Assembly: GCA_039698035.1 (NCBI GenBank)
Contig: JBDKSW010000004.1
Coordinates: 310,001-374,000, forward strand
Direction of reading: 5' to 3'
DNA length: 64,000 nucleotides
Origin: JAJFUI01 sp039698035
GTDB lineage: Bacteria > Planctomycetota > Planctomycetia > Pirellulales > Thermoguttaceae
Part shown: piece after piece, positions 48,116 to 57,039 of the stretch
How positions within the stretch are numbered: the first letter of the stretch is position 1
Layout of the letters: every line of letters begins with the position of its first letter
Notes under the pieces: model-generated
Seen by the model: only the letters and a program-made list of their open reading frames with translations
Database searches by the model: none
Told to the model about the DNA's origin: nothing
Translations under genes and position numbers: made by a program

Positions 48116-48931
48116 ATGGCGACGGCGGACCTCGATATCGGCGTTATCTACACCCATGAGCGGGAGCTCATGCCTCGCCTGTTGACGACGATGGCCGCCT
48201 CGGGCGATGGTCTGCGGATGCGTCTGATTCTCGTCGATAACGCATCGGCCGACGGCGTCGAACCGTGGCGAGGGCATTTTCAGGAAACGCATGTCCTGCG
48301 CAACGCGAGGCCGCTTTCCTACGCCGCCAATTTGAACCGCATCCTCGCTGCGGCAACGGCTCGCTACGTGCTGCTGATGAACACGGACATGTACTTCGAC
48401 CCTCGGCAGCAGTGTCTCGGCCGCATGGCGACCATGATGGACGGCCATCCGGAGTGCGGCCTGGCTGGGTGTCGGCTCTACCACGGGGATGGGACGGACG
48501 CCCATGCCGCGCGGCGATTTCCAACGTTGCCGCTCGTGGTCGCTCGACGATGCGGCCTCGGCCGGTGGATGCGGAACACCGTGGATCGTCACTTCTACGC
48601 AGAGCATGCGCCGAACGAGACGTTTGCTTGCGATTGGCTCTCGGGCTGCTTCTTGATGGCGCGCCGCGATGCGGCCCTTCAGGTCGGTCCCTTCGACGAG
48701 GGCTATGGAAAGTACTTCGAGGACGTGGATTATTGTCTGCGCATGGCTCTCGCAGGCTGGCGCGTCGTCTATCATGGCGCCGCTTCGTGTTATCATCTGG
48801 AGTCGCGAGCCAGCAAGAGACTCTGGTCGGCCGATGCATGGCTTCACGTTCGAGCCTACGCCCGCTGGCTGCATCGCTGGGGACGGCATCCCAAGACGGC
48901 GGTTCTTCCGACCGCGATGGACCGGCGTTGA
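48116..48931 (+). CDS. Family 2 glycosyltransferase
   Basis: A 271-residue GT-A glycosyltransferase. Motifs: LILVDNASADGVEPW (nucleotide-sugar binding), YVLLMNTDMYFDP (the DxD-type metal site as NTD), ACDWLSGCFLMARRDA, and YFEDVDYCLRMALAGWRVVY with the catalytic ED region. The closest known types are rhamnosyl or similar transferases acting on lipid-linked glycans. The ATG at 48116 gives MATADLDIGVIYTHER; codons further upstream are not family-like. It sits between the WecA-type gene and the Hsp70 pair, reading in the same direction. Confidence 0.87.
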   Translation: MATADLDIGVIYTHERELMPRLLTTMAASGDGLRMRLILVDNASADGVEPWRGHFQETHVLRNARPLSYAANLNRILAAATARYVLLMNTDMYFDPRQQCLGRMATMMDGHPECGLAGCRLYHGDGTDAHAARRFPTLPLVVARRCGLGRWMRNTVDRHFYAEHAPNETFACDWLSGCFLMARRDAALQVGPFDEGYGKYFEDVDYCLRMALAGWRVVYHGAASCYHLESRASKRLWSADAWLHVRAYARWLHRWGRHPKTAVLPTAMDRR

Positions 48932-49018
48932 AGACCCGTGGCCGTCGGCTCGCGGCCGCCGCCCGTGCTTGAACGCCGATACTGGCCTGGCTAGACTGGA
49001 AAATGTCTGGAGAGGCCC

Positions 49019-50932
49019 ATGTCGCACCCACGCCCCGTCGGAATCGACCTCGGCACGACCTTTTCGGCCGCGGCCTGGGTGGACGAGTCCGGAGCGTCGG
49101 CCATGATCGCCAACGCCGAGGGAGACCTGCTCACGCCGAGCGTCGTGCTCTTTTCGGACCAAGAGGTTGTCGTCGGAAAAGATGCTCGCACGGCCACGAC
49201 GGTCCATCCCGAACTGGTGGCCGAATGGGTGAAGCGGGACATGGGCCTGCCGTACTACACGCGGGCCATCCGTGGTGAAAAGCTGCCTCCAGAGGTCATT
49301 CAGGCGTGCATCCTCCGCAAGCTGAAAGCCGACGTTATCCGCGCGCTCGGCCACATCGATCGTGTGGTGATTACCGTCCCGGCCTACTTCGATGAGCTGC
49401 GGCGAAAAAGGACGGCCGACGCCGGCGAAATGGCCGGCCTCAAGGTGCTCGATGTCGTGAACGAGCCGACCGCCGCCGCACTGAGCTTCGGCGAAATGCT
49501 CGGCTACTTGACGCCGAACGCCGACCTCCGCGAGACGATGACCATTCTGGTCTACGACCTGGGTGGCGGCACGTTCGACGTCACTCTGCTGCGACTTGCG
49601 CCAGGCAAGATCGAAACGATTGCGACGGACGGCGACGTGCAACTTGGCGGTCACGACTGGGACCTGCGCCTCGTTGGCCATTTGGCCAAACGATTTCGCA
49701 GGCTCCATCGCTACGACCCTCGCCAGGACCCGGCCATGATGAACCGAATGTTGGCCGCGGCCATCGACGCCAAGCATGCACTGAGCGCGCGGGGCCGAAC
49801 CATGGCACGCATCGAACTGGTCGGGCAGACCATGGAGATTCCGGTTACACGAGCGCAGTTCGAGGAAATGACGGCCGATCTGCTTGAACGGACCGCGCAC
49901 ACCACGCGGCAACTGCTCGCAACGGCAGGCATCGAGTGGAGAGACATTTCACGGCTCCTGTTGGTCGGCGGATCGACGCGGATGCCGATGGTCGGCGCTA
50001 TGTTGCGGAAGCTCAGCGGGCTGGAGCCGGACCACACAGTGCATCCGGACGAAGCGGTTGCTCGTGGGGCCGCCCTGTACGCGGTCCACCGGCTGGCCGC
50101 CGAGTCGGGATGCGTCGGTCGCCGCGACATCAACATTACGAACGTCAATTCGCACAGCTTGGGCGTCGAGGGGATCGACCCGGAGACCCTGCGAAAGCAA
50201 AACGTGGTGCTGATTCCGCGGAACACGCCGTTGCCGGCCCAGGTCACCGAGCGGTTCGTGACGCGACGGGAGGACCAGCGGTCCATTGTCGTGCAGGTGC
50301 TCGAGGGCGAGAGTGGTATGCCGGGTGAATGCACGGCCGTCGGACGCACGGTGATTCGTGGCTTGCCAGCAGGCTTGCCGAAAGGCTGGCCCGTCGATGT
50401 GACGTTCCAATACGCTTCCAGCGGAAGGTTGGCCGTCAGCGCGATGGTTGCCGGGACGGATCGAGCTGCCACACTCGATTTGGAACGCTCGTTGGGGATT
50501 TCCGAGACCGGGATCGCCCGATGGAAGCGGCCCATCGATCGCGCGGCCGGCTTTGAGGAGTTCGAGGCCATGCTGGACGAAGTCCTGCGGCTCTGCAACG
50601 AGGACGGCCCGGCAAGCCAACTGTCCGACGAGCGTGTGACGGAAAAGGACGAGCCGCAAGCGACCGATGCCTTGACTGACTTGCGGGCATTGGACGAAGA
50701 CGATGAGCAACCGCCAAGTCGGGCCGCTGGCGGTTGCGTCAGGGCGTCGGAGGCCGACTCGGACAGTGCCATGTTCGGGGTTGTCGCCATCGGTCGCCAC
50801 GGCAATACTAAGGCGGTCGCTCCCTGGTCGCGGTGGTTGTTTCGCCTGTTCGGTGTTGCGGTCTCCGGCCTGTGTGGATTGTGGATCGGCTATCTGCTCG
50901 TCCGTTGGCTCTGGCCCGAGGTGCTGAAATAG
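49019..50932 (+). CDS. Hsp70-family protein with a C-terminal membrane anchor
   Basis: A 637-residue Hsp70 paralogue. The nucleotide-binding domain is complete: GIDLGTTFSAAAWVDE, VPAYFDELRRKRTADAGEM, LVYDLGGGTFDVTLLRL and LLVGGSTRMPMVGAMLRKL. A beta-sandwich substrate region follows (about 390-510). Instead of the DnaK lid there is an acidic low-complexity stretch and a C-terminal hydrophobic segment (FRLFGVAVSGLCGLWIGYLL) ending near the terminus, so it appears tail-anchored. dnaJ and grpE are absent nearby. It is followed after 13 bp by a second Hsp70 paralogue, probably in one transcript. Function may be membrane protein quality control (inference). Confidence 0.9.
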   Translation: MSHPRPVGIDLGTTFSAAAWVDESGASAMIANAEGDLLTPSVVLFSDQEVVVGKDARTATTVHPELVAEWVKRDMGLPYYTRAIRGEKLPPEVIQACILRKLKADVIRALGHIDRVVITVPAYFDELRRKRTADAGEMAGLKVLDVVNEPTAAALSFGEMLGYLTPNADLRETMTILVYDLGGGTFDVTLLRLAPGKIETIATDGDVQLGGHDWDLRLVGHLAKRFRRLHRYDPRQDPAMMNRMLAAAIDAKHALSARGRTMARIELVGQTMEIPVTRAQFEEMTADLLERTAHTTRQLLATAGIEWRDISRLLLVGGSTRMPMVGAMLRKLSGLEPDHTVHPDEAVARGAALYAVHRLAAESGCVGRRDINITNVNSHSLGVEGIDPETLRKQNVVLIPRNTPLPAQVTERFVTRREDQRSIVVQVLEGESGMPGECTAVGRTVIRGLPAGLPKGWPVDVTFQYASSGRLAVSAMVAGTDRAATLDLERSLGISETGIARWKRPIDRAAGFEEFEAMLDEVLRLCNEDGPASQLSDERVTEKDEPQATDALTDLRALDEDDEQPPSRAAGGCVRASEADSDSAMFGVVAIGRHGNTKAVAPWSRWLFRLFGVAVSGLCGLWIGYLLVRWLWPEVLK

Positions 50933-50945
50933 CACGTACCATCAC

Positions 50946-52493
50946 ATGATACGGTCTTCCCCCGCTGCTGTTGGCATCGATCTGGGCACCACGTTCTCCG
51001 TGCTGGCTCGCATTGACGAGCGAGGCCGTCCGACGACCGTGGTCAATGCCGAGGGCGACCTGCTGACGCCCAGCGACGTGCTCTTTGACGGCGACGAGAT
51101 CGTGGTGGGCAAGGAGGCGCTCAAGGCAATGGCCAGCGAGGCCGACCGCGTGGCCGAGTGCTCCAAACGCGACGTGGGGCATCCCGTGTATCACAAGCGT
51201 TTGGAGGGCAAGCAATATGCGCCGCAAGTGATCGAGGCGATGATTCTCAACAAGCTGAGGGTCGACGCCAGTCGGCAGTTGGGGCCAGTCAGCAAGGCCG
51301 TCGTCACCGTGCCGGCTTACTTCGACGAGGTTCGCCGCAAAGCGACGCAAGACGCCGGCTACATGGCGGGTCTTGAGGTCTTGGACATCCTGAACGAGCC
51401 GACGGCCGCCGCCTTGGCCTTCGGTTTTCGGCAGGGCTATCTCGATCCGCAAGGCAGCAGCGACTCGCCGCGGCACATCTTGGTCTACGACCTCGGCGGC
51501 GGAACGTTCGACGTGACCGTGATGCAGATTCGCGGCACCGAGTTTAACGCTCTGGCCACCGACGGCGACGTGCGTCTTGGCGGCTACGACTGGGATATGC
51601 GGCTGATGGACATCGTGGCGGACGAGTTTGTTGGTCAGCGCGGCGGCGACCCGCGCGAGGACCCTGTGTCCGCCGGCAAGCTCTGGCGCGAATGCGAAGA
51701 CGCCAAGCGAACGCTCTCGGCACGCCAAAAGGCGGCCGTCGCTTGCGATTGCCACGGCGTCTCGGCGCGAATCGAGGTCGCGCGGGAACAGTTTGAGGAG
51801 GTTACCCAGGATCTGCTGGACCGCACACGGTTCACGACCGTTCAGACGCTCAGGGCGGCCGGGCTCGATTGGTCCGATCTGGATCGAGTATTGCTGGTTG
51901 GCGGATCGAGCCGGATGCCGATGGTCCGTCGGATGCTGCGCGAGCTAAGCGGCCAGGACCCGGACGACTCGGTCGCGGCCGACGAAGCCGTGGCGCATGG
52001 GGCCGCGCTGCACGCATCGCTCGTCTTGGCCCGTCATGACGGTCGCCCGCCGATGTTCACGATTCACAATGTCAACTCGCACAGCCTGGGCGTCGTGGGC
52101 CGCGATCCGGTTACGCATCAGTTCCGCAATGGCATCGTCATTCCACGCAACACGCGGCTGCCGGTCGCCAGCAAGCGAATTTTCAGGACGCACAAGGCGG
52201 GCCAACGTTCGATCGGCGTCAGCATCGTCGAGGGCGAAAGCTCTGTCGCGGCCGAATGCACGCCCATCGGCCGCTGTTCGGTTCGCGACCTGCAGCCGCA
52301 ACTGCCGGCACGGACCCCCGTGGAGGTCGTTTTTCGCTATGCGCAGAACGGGCGATTGGCCGTCGAGGTCGCCGTGCCGGGGACCGATCACAAGGTGGTC
52401 ACCGAAGTCGAGCGCGAGAACGGCATGAGCAAAGAGCGGATCGACGTTTGGCGTCGCGCGATCTCCGGCTTGCCGCCAGGCGACTATTCATAG
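50946..52493 (+). CDS. Hsp70-family protein without lid domain
   Basis: A 515-residue Hsp70 paralogue closely resembling its upstream neighbour. ATPase motifs: GIDLGTTFSVLARIDERG, VPAYFDEVRRKATQDAGYM, LVYDLGGGTFDVTVMQI and LLVGGSSRMPMVRRML. A beta-sandwich substrate domain follows, but the alpha-helical lid and the EEVD-type tail of DnaK are absent, and there is no membrane segment. It may form a pair with the anchored paralogue. It converges on mtnA with 28 bp between the stops. The gene starts 13 bp after the neighbour, so co-expression is likely. Confidence 0.9.
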   Translation: MIRSSPAAVGIDLGTTFSVLARIDERGRPTTVVNAEGDLLTPSDVLFDGDEIVVGKEALKAMASEADRVAECSKRDVGHPVYHKRLEGKQYAPQVIEAMILNKLRVDASRQLGPVSKAVVTVPAYFDEVRRKATQDAGYMAGLEVLDILNEPTAAALAFGFRQGYLDPQGSSDSPRHILVYDLGGGTFDVTVMQIRGTEFNALATDGDVRLGGYDWDMRLMDIVADEFVGQRGGDPREDPVSAGKLWRECEDAKRTLSARQKAAVACDCHGVSARIEVAREQFEEVTQDLLDRTRFTTVQTLRAAGLDWSDLDRVLLVGGSSRMPMVRRMLRELSGQDPDDSVAADEAVAHGAALHASLVLARHDGRPPMFTIHNVNSHSLGVVGRDPVTHQFRNGIVIPRNTRLPVASKRIFRTHKAGQRSIGVSIVEGESSVAAECTPIGRCSVRDLQPQLPARTPVEVVFRYAQNGRLAVEVAVPGTDHKVVTEVERENGMSKERIDVWRRAISGLPPGDYS

Positions 52494-52521
52494 CGGAGAG
52501 GCTTTCTCGTCCAAGAACGCT

Positions 52522-53580
52522 TCAGGCCAACATCGCGGCGATCGCCGCGCGGTGGACCGGTCGGATGACGCCTCGCTCGCAGACGATTGCCGCGATCAAC
52601 TCGGCGGGCGTGACGTCGAACGCCGGATTGTAGACGGCCACGCCGTCCGGCGCCGTCTGGTGGCCGAAGCCGTGCGTGATCTCGCGTGGGTCGCGCTGCT
52701 CGATTGGGATCTCCGCCCCCGTTGGAATGCTGAGGTCAAACGTGCTGCTGGGGGCGGCGATATAAAATGGAATCTTGTGAGCGGCGGCCAGCAGGGCCAC
52801 GCCGTAGGTGCCAATCTTGTTGGCCGTATCGCCGTTGGCCGCGATTCGATCGGCCCCGGTCACAACGGCTTGCACGCGTCCCTCGCGCATCACCTGGGCG
52901 GCCATATTGTCGCAGATTAGCGTGACGTCGATCCCGCGATGCTGCAATTCCCAGGCGGTGAGCCGAGCGCCCTGCAAGAGAGGCCGCGTTTCATCGGCGT
53001 AAATATGGAGCGTCTTGCCGGCCTCGGCGGCGGCGAAGAACAGGGCCAACGCGGTGCCGTAATCGGATGTGGCCAGTCCGCCGGCGTTGCAGTGCGTCAG
53101 CACGCCTTGTCCATCGCGCAGAAGCTGGGCCCCGTACCGGCCGATCGCGCGACACATCTGGCGGTCTTCCTCGTGAATCGCCCGGGCCTCGGCCAGCATG
53201 GCCGCGCCGATTTTGCTGGTGGGTCGCCCTCGGAGCCGCAAAGCGGCCCGCTTCATGCGGTCGATTGCCCAAAATAGATTGACGGCCGTGGGCCGACTCG
53301 TGGCGAGCCTGTCGGCCGTTTCTTCAAGGCGGCGGAAGAACGTGGCCTCGTCGTGGCCGATGACTTCTTGAAGGCCGAGGCACATGCCGTAGGCGGCCGC
53401 CACGCCAATGGCCGGCGCGCCGCGCACCCGCAGAGACTTGATCGCCTCCCAAAGCGTCTCGACATCGCGGCAATCGATCTCGACCAACTCGACCGGCAGC
53501 CGGGTCTGATCGATCAGGCGCAAGTGACCGTCGCTGTCGCCAACCCAGTGGAGCGTTTGGAGAGATTGCATGGACGACAT
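52522..53580 (-). CDS. mtnA: S-methyl-5-thioribose-1-phosphate isomerase
   Basis: A 352-residue enzyme of the methionine salvage pathway, isomerising MTR-1-P to methylthioribulose-1-P. Signatures: SLRVRGAPAIGVAAAYG, the catalytic Cys in LTHCNAGGLATSDYGTALAL (C164) and the catalytic Asp in VTGADRIAANGDTANKIGTY (D244). The C-terminus has VYNPAFDVTPAELIAAIVCE. These residues distinguish MtnA from eIF2B-like paralogues. No other salvage gene is nearby. Start at the ATG ending at 53580; the ATG ending at 53571 is also possible. Confidence 0.94.
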   Translation of the reverse strand: MSSMQSLQTLHWVGDSDGHLRLIDQTRLPVELVEIDCRDVETLWEAIKSLRVRGAPAIGVAAAYGMCLGLQEVIGHDEATFFRRLEETADRLATSRPTAVNLFWAIDRMKRAALRLRGRPTSKIGAAMLAEARAIHEEDRQMCRAIGRYGAQLLRDGQGVLTHCNAGGLATSDYGTALALFFAAAEAGKTLHIYADETRPLLQGARLTAWELQHRGIDVTLICDNMAAQVMREGRVQAVVTGADRIAANGDTANKIGTYGVALLAAAHKIPFYIAAPSSTFDLSIPTGAEIPIEQRDPREITHGFGHQTAPDGVAVYNPAFDVTPAELIAAIVCERGVIRPVHRAAIAAMLA

Positions 53581-53639
53581 CGCTGAAAAAATGATGGCCG
53601 AGAGCTGACAGTTTTTGGGACCGTAATTCGGCCACTTTC

Positions 53640-54158
53640 CTAAGTGCCGCGCAGCGACTCTTGCAGCGCGGCGTCCTTGACCATCACTTTGTCTGCCAGC
53701 GTCTTCTTGAAGGCGACCAGTTTCTCTTGCAGAGGCGGGTCGCTCAATGCGAGAATCTGCACGGCCAGCAGGCCGGCGTTGCGGGGACCCCCGGCCCCGA
53801 GGCCCACAGTGGCCACGGGTACGTCGCCGGGCATCTGAACGATCGAGAGAAGCGAGTCGAGACCGCCGGCCAAATCGGTGGGCACGGGCAGGCCGATGAC
53901 CGGGAGCGTGGTGTGCGAGGCCACGACGCCGGCCAGGTGCGCCGCGCCGCCGGCGGCCGCGATGAGCACTTTCAGCCCGCGAGCGGCCGCCGTGGTTGCA
54001 TACTGCTGAACGATCTCCGGCGTGCGATGAGCGCTCATCACGCGGACTTCATGGCGCACGCCGAACTCGTCCAAAGCGACAGCGACCGCCTTGATTTTTG
54101 GCCAGTCGCTGTCGCTGCCCATCACAATGCCCACTTGGGGCGAAGTGGTTTTAGACAT
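53640..54158 (-). CDS. purE: N5-carboxyaminoimidazole ribonucleotide mutase (PurE)
   Basis: A 172-residue purine-biosynthesis enzyme. VGIVMGSDSDWPKIKAVAVA is the phosphate-binding start. VRVMSAHRTPEIVQQYATTA carries the catalytic His, and AAAGGAAHLAGVVASHTTLP and DSLLSIVQMPGDVPVATVGL complete the family pattern. It interconverts N5-CAIR and CAIR in the cytoplasm. The AHRTPE form without the class II variant motif suggests a class I mutase. purK is not adjacent. It lies 59 bp upstream of mtnA on the same strand. Confidence 0.95.
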   Translation of the reverse strand: MSKTTSPQVGIVMGSDSDWPKIKAVAVALDEFGVRHEVRVMSAHRTPEIVQQYATTAAARGLKVLIAAAGGAAHLAGVVASHTTLPVIGLPVPTDLAGGLDSLLSIVQMPGDVPVATVGLGAGGPRNAGLLAVQILALSDPPLQEKLVAFKKTLADKVMVKDAALQESLRGT

Positions 54159-54260
54159 TCTTGTGGTTCGTGGTTAACGGATAGTTCGCGGTCTCGGAAC
54201 ACGCCTGCGGCGGCCGGCCCATGCACTATACACTGCCCGTTGCCAATCATCCACTGCCGC
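54159..54260. other. Spacer with simple tandem-like sequence
   Basis: This 102-bp spacer between ald and purE contains GTGGTTCGTGGTTAACGG (near 54162-54181) and CACTATACACTGCCCGTTG further on. Both resemble decayed copies of short tandem intergenic repeats (GTGGTTAGTGGTTAG-like and CACTATACACT-like). No gene was recognised. Confidence 0.3.
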
Positions 54261-55370
54261 TTACTTCTCAAACCGTGGATTGAGCGGCATCTTGAACGTC
54301 TCGGCGACCGGGCGATGTGTAATCTCGCCTTCGTAGATGTTGATCGCGCCGGCCAACGGGGGCAGGGCCTTGGCCGCGGCGTCCACGCCACGGTTGGCCA
54401 GCTGCAGCGCCCAAGGCAGCGTCACGTTGCAGAGGGCGAACGTACTGGTGCGGCCCACGGCGCCCGGCATGTTGGCCACGCAGTAGTGCAGCACGCCGTT
54501 GACCATGAAGGTTGGGTTGCTGTGCGTTGTCGGACGGGTGGTTGCAACGCAGCCGCCTTGGTCGACCGCCACATCGATGATGACGCTGCCGGGCTTCATG
54601 AGCTTCAGGTCTTCTTCCTCGACCAGACAAGGCGCCTTGGCGCCGGGAACCAACACGGCTCCGACGACTAGGTCGGCAATGCGGAGTTGCTCGCGGATCG
54701 TGTGCCGATCGCTGAACAGCACGGTGACGTTCGGCGGCATGATGTCGTCGAGGTAACGCAAGCGGTCCATGTTGATGTCCAACAGGCCGATGTTGGCGCG
54801 GAAGCCGGCGGCGATTCGTGCCGCGTTGGCGCCGACCGTGCCGCCGCCGAGGATGGTGATGTGTGCCGGCTCGACGCCTGGGACGCCGGCCAACAGGATG
54901 CCGCGGCCTTGTTGCGGGCGTTCGAGATACTTCGCGCCTTCCTGGATGCTCATCCGTCCGGCCACTTCGCTCATCGGCGTCAGCAACGGCAGACGGCCAT
55001 GCTCGTCGCAGAGCGTTTCGTAGGCCACGGCGATGCAGCCGCTCTTCATGAGCGATTCAGTGAGTCCCCGATCGGCCGCGAGGTGGAAGTACGTGAAGAC
55101 GATTTGCCCGCGTTTCAGCATGGCCACTTCGTCGGGCTGCGGCTCCTTGACCTTGATGATCATGTCGGAGCGGCTGAACACTTCGCTGGCGCTATCAATC
55201 AGCTCGGCCCCGTTGGCCGCATAGTCTTGGTCGCTGAGCCCCGAGCCGACGCCCGCGCCCTTCTCGACCAACACCTTGTGCCCGGCGCGAGTCAGCTCCT
55301 CCGCTCCCACTGGCAGCAATGCAACGCGATATTCATCCCGCTTCGTTTCCTTCGGCACGCCGACGATCAT
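54261..55370 (-). CDS. ald: Alanine dehydrogenase
   Basis: A 369-residue NAD-dependent enzyme converting alanine to pyruvate and ammonia. Family motifs: MIVGVPKETKRDEYRVALLP, IIKVKEPQPDEVAMLKRGQI with the substrate Lys, FTYFHLAADRGLTESLM with catalytic His, the Rossmann GGGTVGANAARIAAGFRAN, and VIIDVAVDQGGCVATTRPTT with catalytic Asp. The ATG ending at 55370 gives the family start; the frame extends 53 codons upstream without similarity. It is on the same strand as purE and mtnA but unrelated in function, so the group may be only positional. Confidence 0.95.
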   Translation of the reverse strand: MIVGVPKETKRDEYRVALLPVGAEELTRAGHKVLVEKGAGVGSGLSDQDYAANGAELIDSASEVFSRSDMIIKVKEPQPDEVAMLKRGQIVFTYFHLAADRGLTESLMKSGCIAVAYETLCDEHGRLPLLTPMSEVAGRMSIQEGAKYLERPQQGRGILLAGVPGVEPAHITILGGGTVGANAARIAAGFRANIGLLDINMDRLRYLDDIMPPNVTVLFSDRHTIREQLRIADLVVGAVLVPGAKAPCLVEEEDLKLMKPGSVIIDVAVDQGGCVATTRPTTHSNPTFMVNGVLHYCVANMPGAVGRTSTFALCNVTLPWALQLANRGVDAAAKALPPLAGAINIYEGEITHRPVAETFKMPLNPRFEK

Positions 55371-55538
55371 GGCAATCTCCAGGACAGATGCTGTAAATGA
55401 CGACCAAACCGGTATTGTAGCCAGCCGGCGGGGTTTGCCAAGGCGAAGATCGTCGAGCGGCGGCACTGCTATTAGAACACCGAAAGCCGACGCCGCGCTA
55501 ATTTTCCGCGTGTCAATCAGCGGCCGCAAGCAAGGCCC

Positions 55539-56912
55539 TTACTGGCGTGGTTCTGGCAACTTTTGCGTGTCGTTGCCGACCTCGTCGCGACTGTCTTCGT
55601 GCTCGCGTTGGCGCAGATAGAGCTTGATCGGCACTTCGCCGATATTGAGCTGGTCGCGAAATACCCGCAAAAGGTACCGCTGGTATTGGGGGCCGATGGC
55701 CTTGGTATCGTTGCAGAAGAGGACGATCGTTGGCGGTTGCACGGCCGCCTGGGTAGCGTAGTAGACCTTTGGCCGGCGGTTGCGAAAGGTTGGCGGCGGG
55801 TTGCGCTGCAACGCCGCACGGAGCTGCTGGTTCAGCTTCGACGTGGTCACGCGATTCAGGGACTGCCGAAACAGCATTTGCGAATGGTTGAGCATCGCCT
55901 TGACGTTCTTGCCTGACTGGCCGGTAATGAAGGCGATCGGCGCGTACCACATCGTGCGGAAATTGTCGCGCAGGTAGTTTACCCATTTTTCGGTGGGGAT
56001 GCTGCCCGCGGTCAGGTCCCACTTATTTACGACAAACATGCACGGCTTGTACTGTTGCGAGATGTAGTCGCAGAGTTGTTTGTCGACCTTGCTGATACGT
56101 TGCGTGGCGTCGAAGAAGAGCAGGACGACATCGGCCCGACGGATGCTTCGCTGGGCCCGGTGGGTGCTGTAGAACTCGACATCCGTGCTGATGCTCTTCG
56201 ACCGACGGAAACCGGGCGTATCGATGGCCATGAACGCTTTGCCGTCCAGCTCGAAACGCACGTCGACGCTGTCCCGAGTCGTGCCGGGCACCTCGCTGAC
56301 GATCATGCGCTCCGCCTCGGCCAGCGTGTTCACCAGCGTACTCTTGCCGACGTTGCGACGTCCGACAATCGCCACCTTCATCACAGGCTCGGCAGGCGCC
56401 GTTTCGTCGGGCAATGTCTCGGGCAGCCGCTGGGCGATGGCGTCCATCAATTCGGCTTTGCCACGGTTTTCGCGAGCGCTGACGTGGAGAATCTTCCGGC
56501 CAAAGCGGTAGAACTCCGCGGCCTGAGCGTCCAGCGCGGGCGTGTCCGTTTTGTTGACGACCAGCAGCACCGGTACGGTTACGTAGCGCAGCCGCTTGGC
56601 CACTTCCTGATCCAGCGGGACCGGTCCGTCGCGGCAGTCGACCACAAACAAAACCACCTGGGCCGAATCGACCGCGATCTGAATCTGGTCCTCGATCTGA
56701 TCAGTCAGGTTGTCGCAGTCGGTGACGCCCATGCCGCCCGTGTCGACCAGCTCGGCGAATCGCCCCTGGACTTCGACCAAATGGGTGACTCGGTCGCGAG
56801 TGACGCCGGATGTCGGATCGACAATGGCAATGCGTTTGCCAGCGAGCCAATTGAAAATGCTCGATTTGCCCACGTTGGGGCGGCCGACAATAACAACTTG
56901 CGGAATGGCCAT
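55539..56912 (-). CDS. der: Ribosome-assembly GTPase Der (EngA)
   Basis: A 457-residue protein with two consecutive G domains and a C-terminal KH-like domain. G domain 1: VGRPNVGKSSIFNWLAGKR, VDTGG and VVNKTD. G domain 2: VGRRNVGKSTLVNTLAEAER, AIDTPGFRRSKSI and VNKWDL. The KH-like end includes TSKLNQQLRAALQRNPPP. Der is needed for 50S ribosome biogenesis. A Gln/Arg/Glu-rich polar tail (LRQREHEDSRDEVGNDTQKL) extends slightly past the usual end. It is divergent from the uracil-DNA glycosylase gene, with 127 bp between them. Confidence 0.95.
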   Translation of the reverse strand: MAIPQVVIVGRPNVGKSSIFNWLAGKRIAIVDPTSGVTRDRVTHLVEVQGRFAELVDTGGMGVTDCDNLTDQIEDQIQIAVDSAQVVLFVVDCRDGPVPLDQEVAKRLRYVTVPVLLVVNKTDTPALDAQAAEFYRFGRKILHVSARENRGKAELMDAIAQRLPETLPDETAPAEPVMKVAIVGRRNVGKSTLVNTLAEAERMIVSEVPGTTRDSVDVRFELDGKAFMAIDTPGFRRSKSISTDVEFYSTHRAQRSIRRADVVLLFFDATQRISKVDKQLCDYISQQYKPCMFVVNKWDLTAGSIPTEKWVNYLRDNFRTMWYAPIAFITGQSGKNVKAMLNHSQMLFRQSLNRVTTSKLNQQLRAALQRNPPPTFRNRRPKVYYATQAAVQPPTIVLFCNDTKAIGPQYQRYLLRVFRDQLNIGEVPIKLYLRQREHEDSRDEVGNDTQKLPEPRQ

Positions 56913-57039
56913 TAGTCCCTATCATAGTTGCTGCAGGCTTCGGATTCCAGTGAGGGCGTGCCATGCCTCGGCGTTGGCAATCCCGGCGGTCTTCTGGGCC
57001 CGCGTGCGCATCCCGTATCACGTGAGTAGCTTCCGTCCC

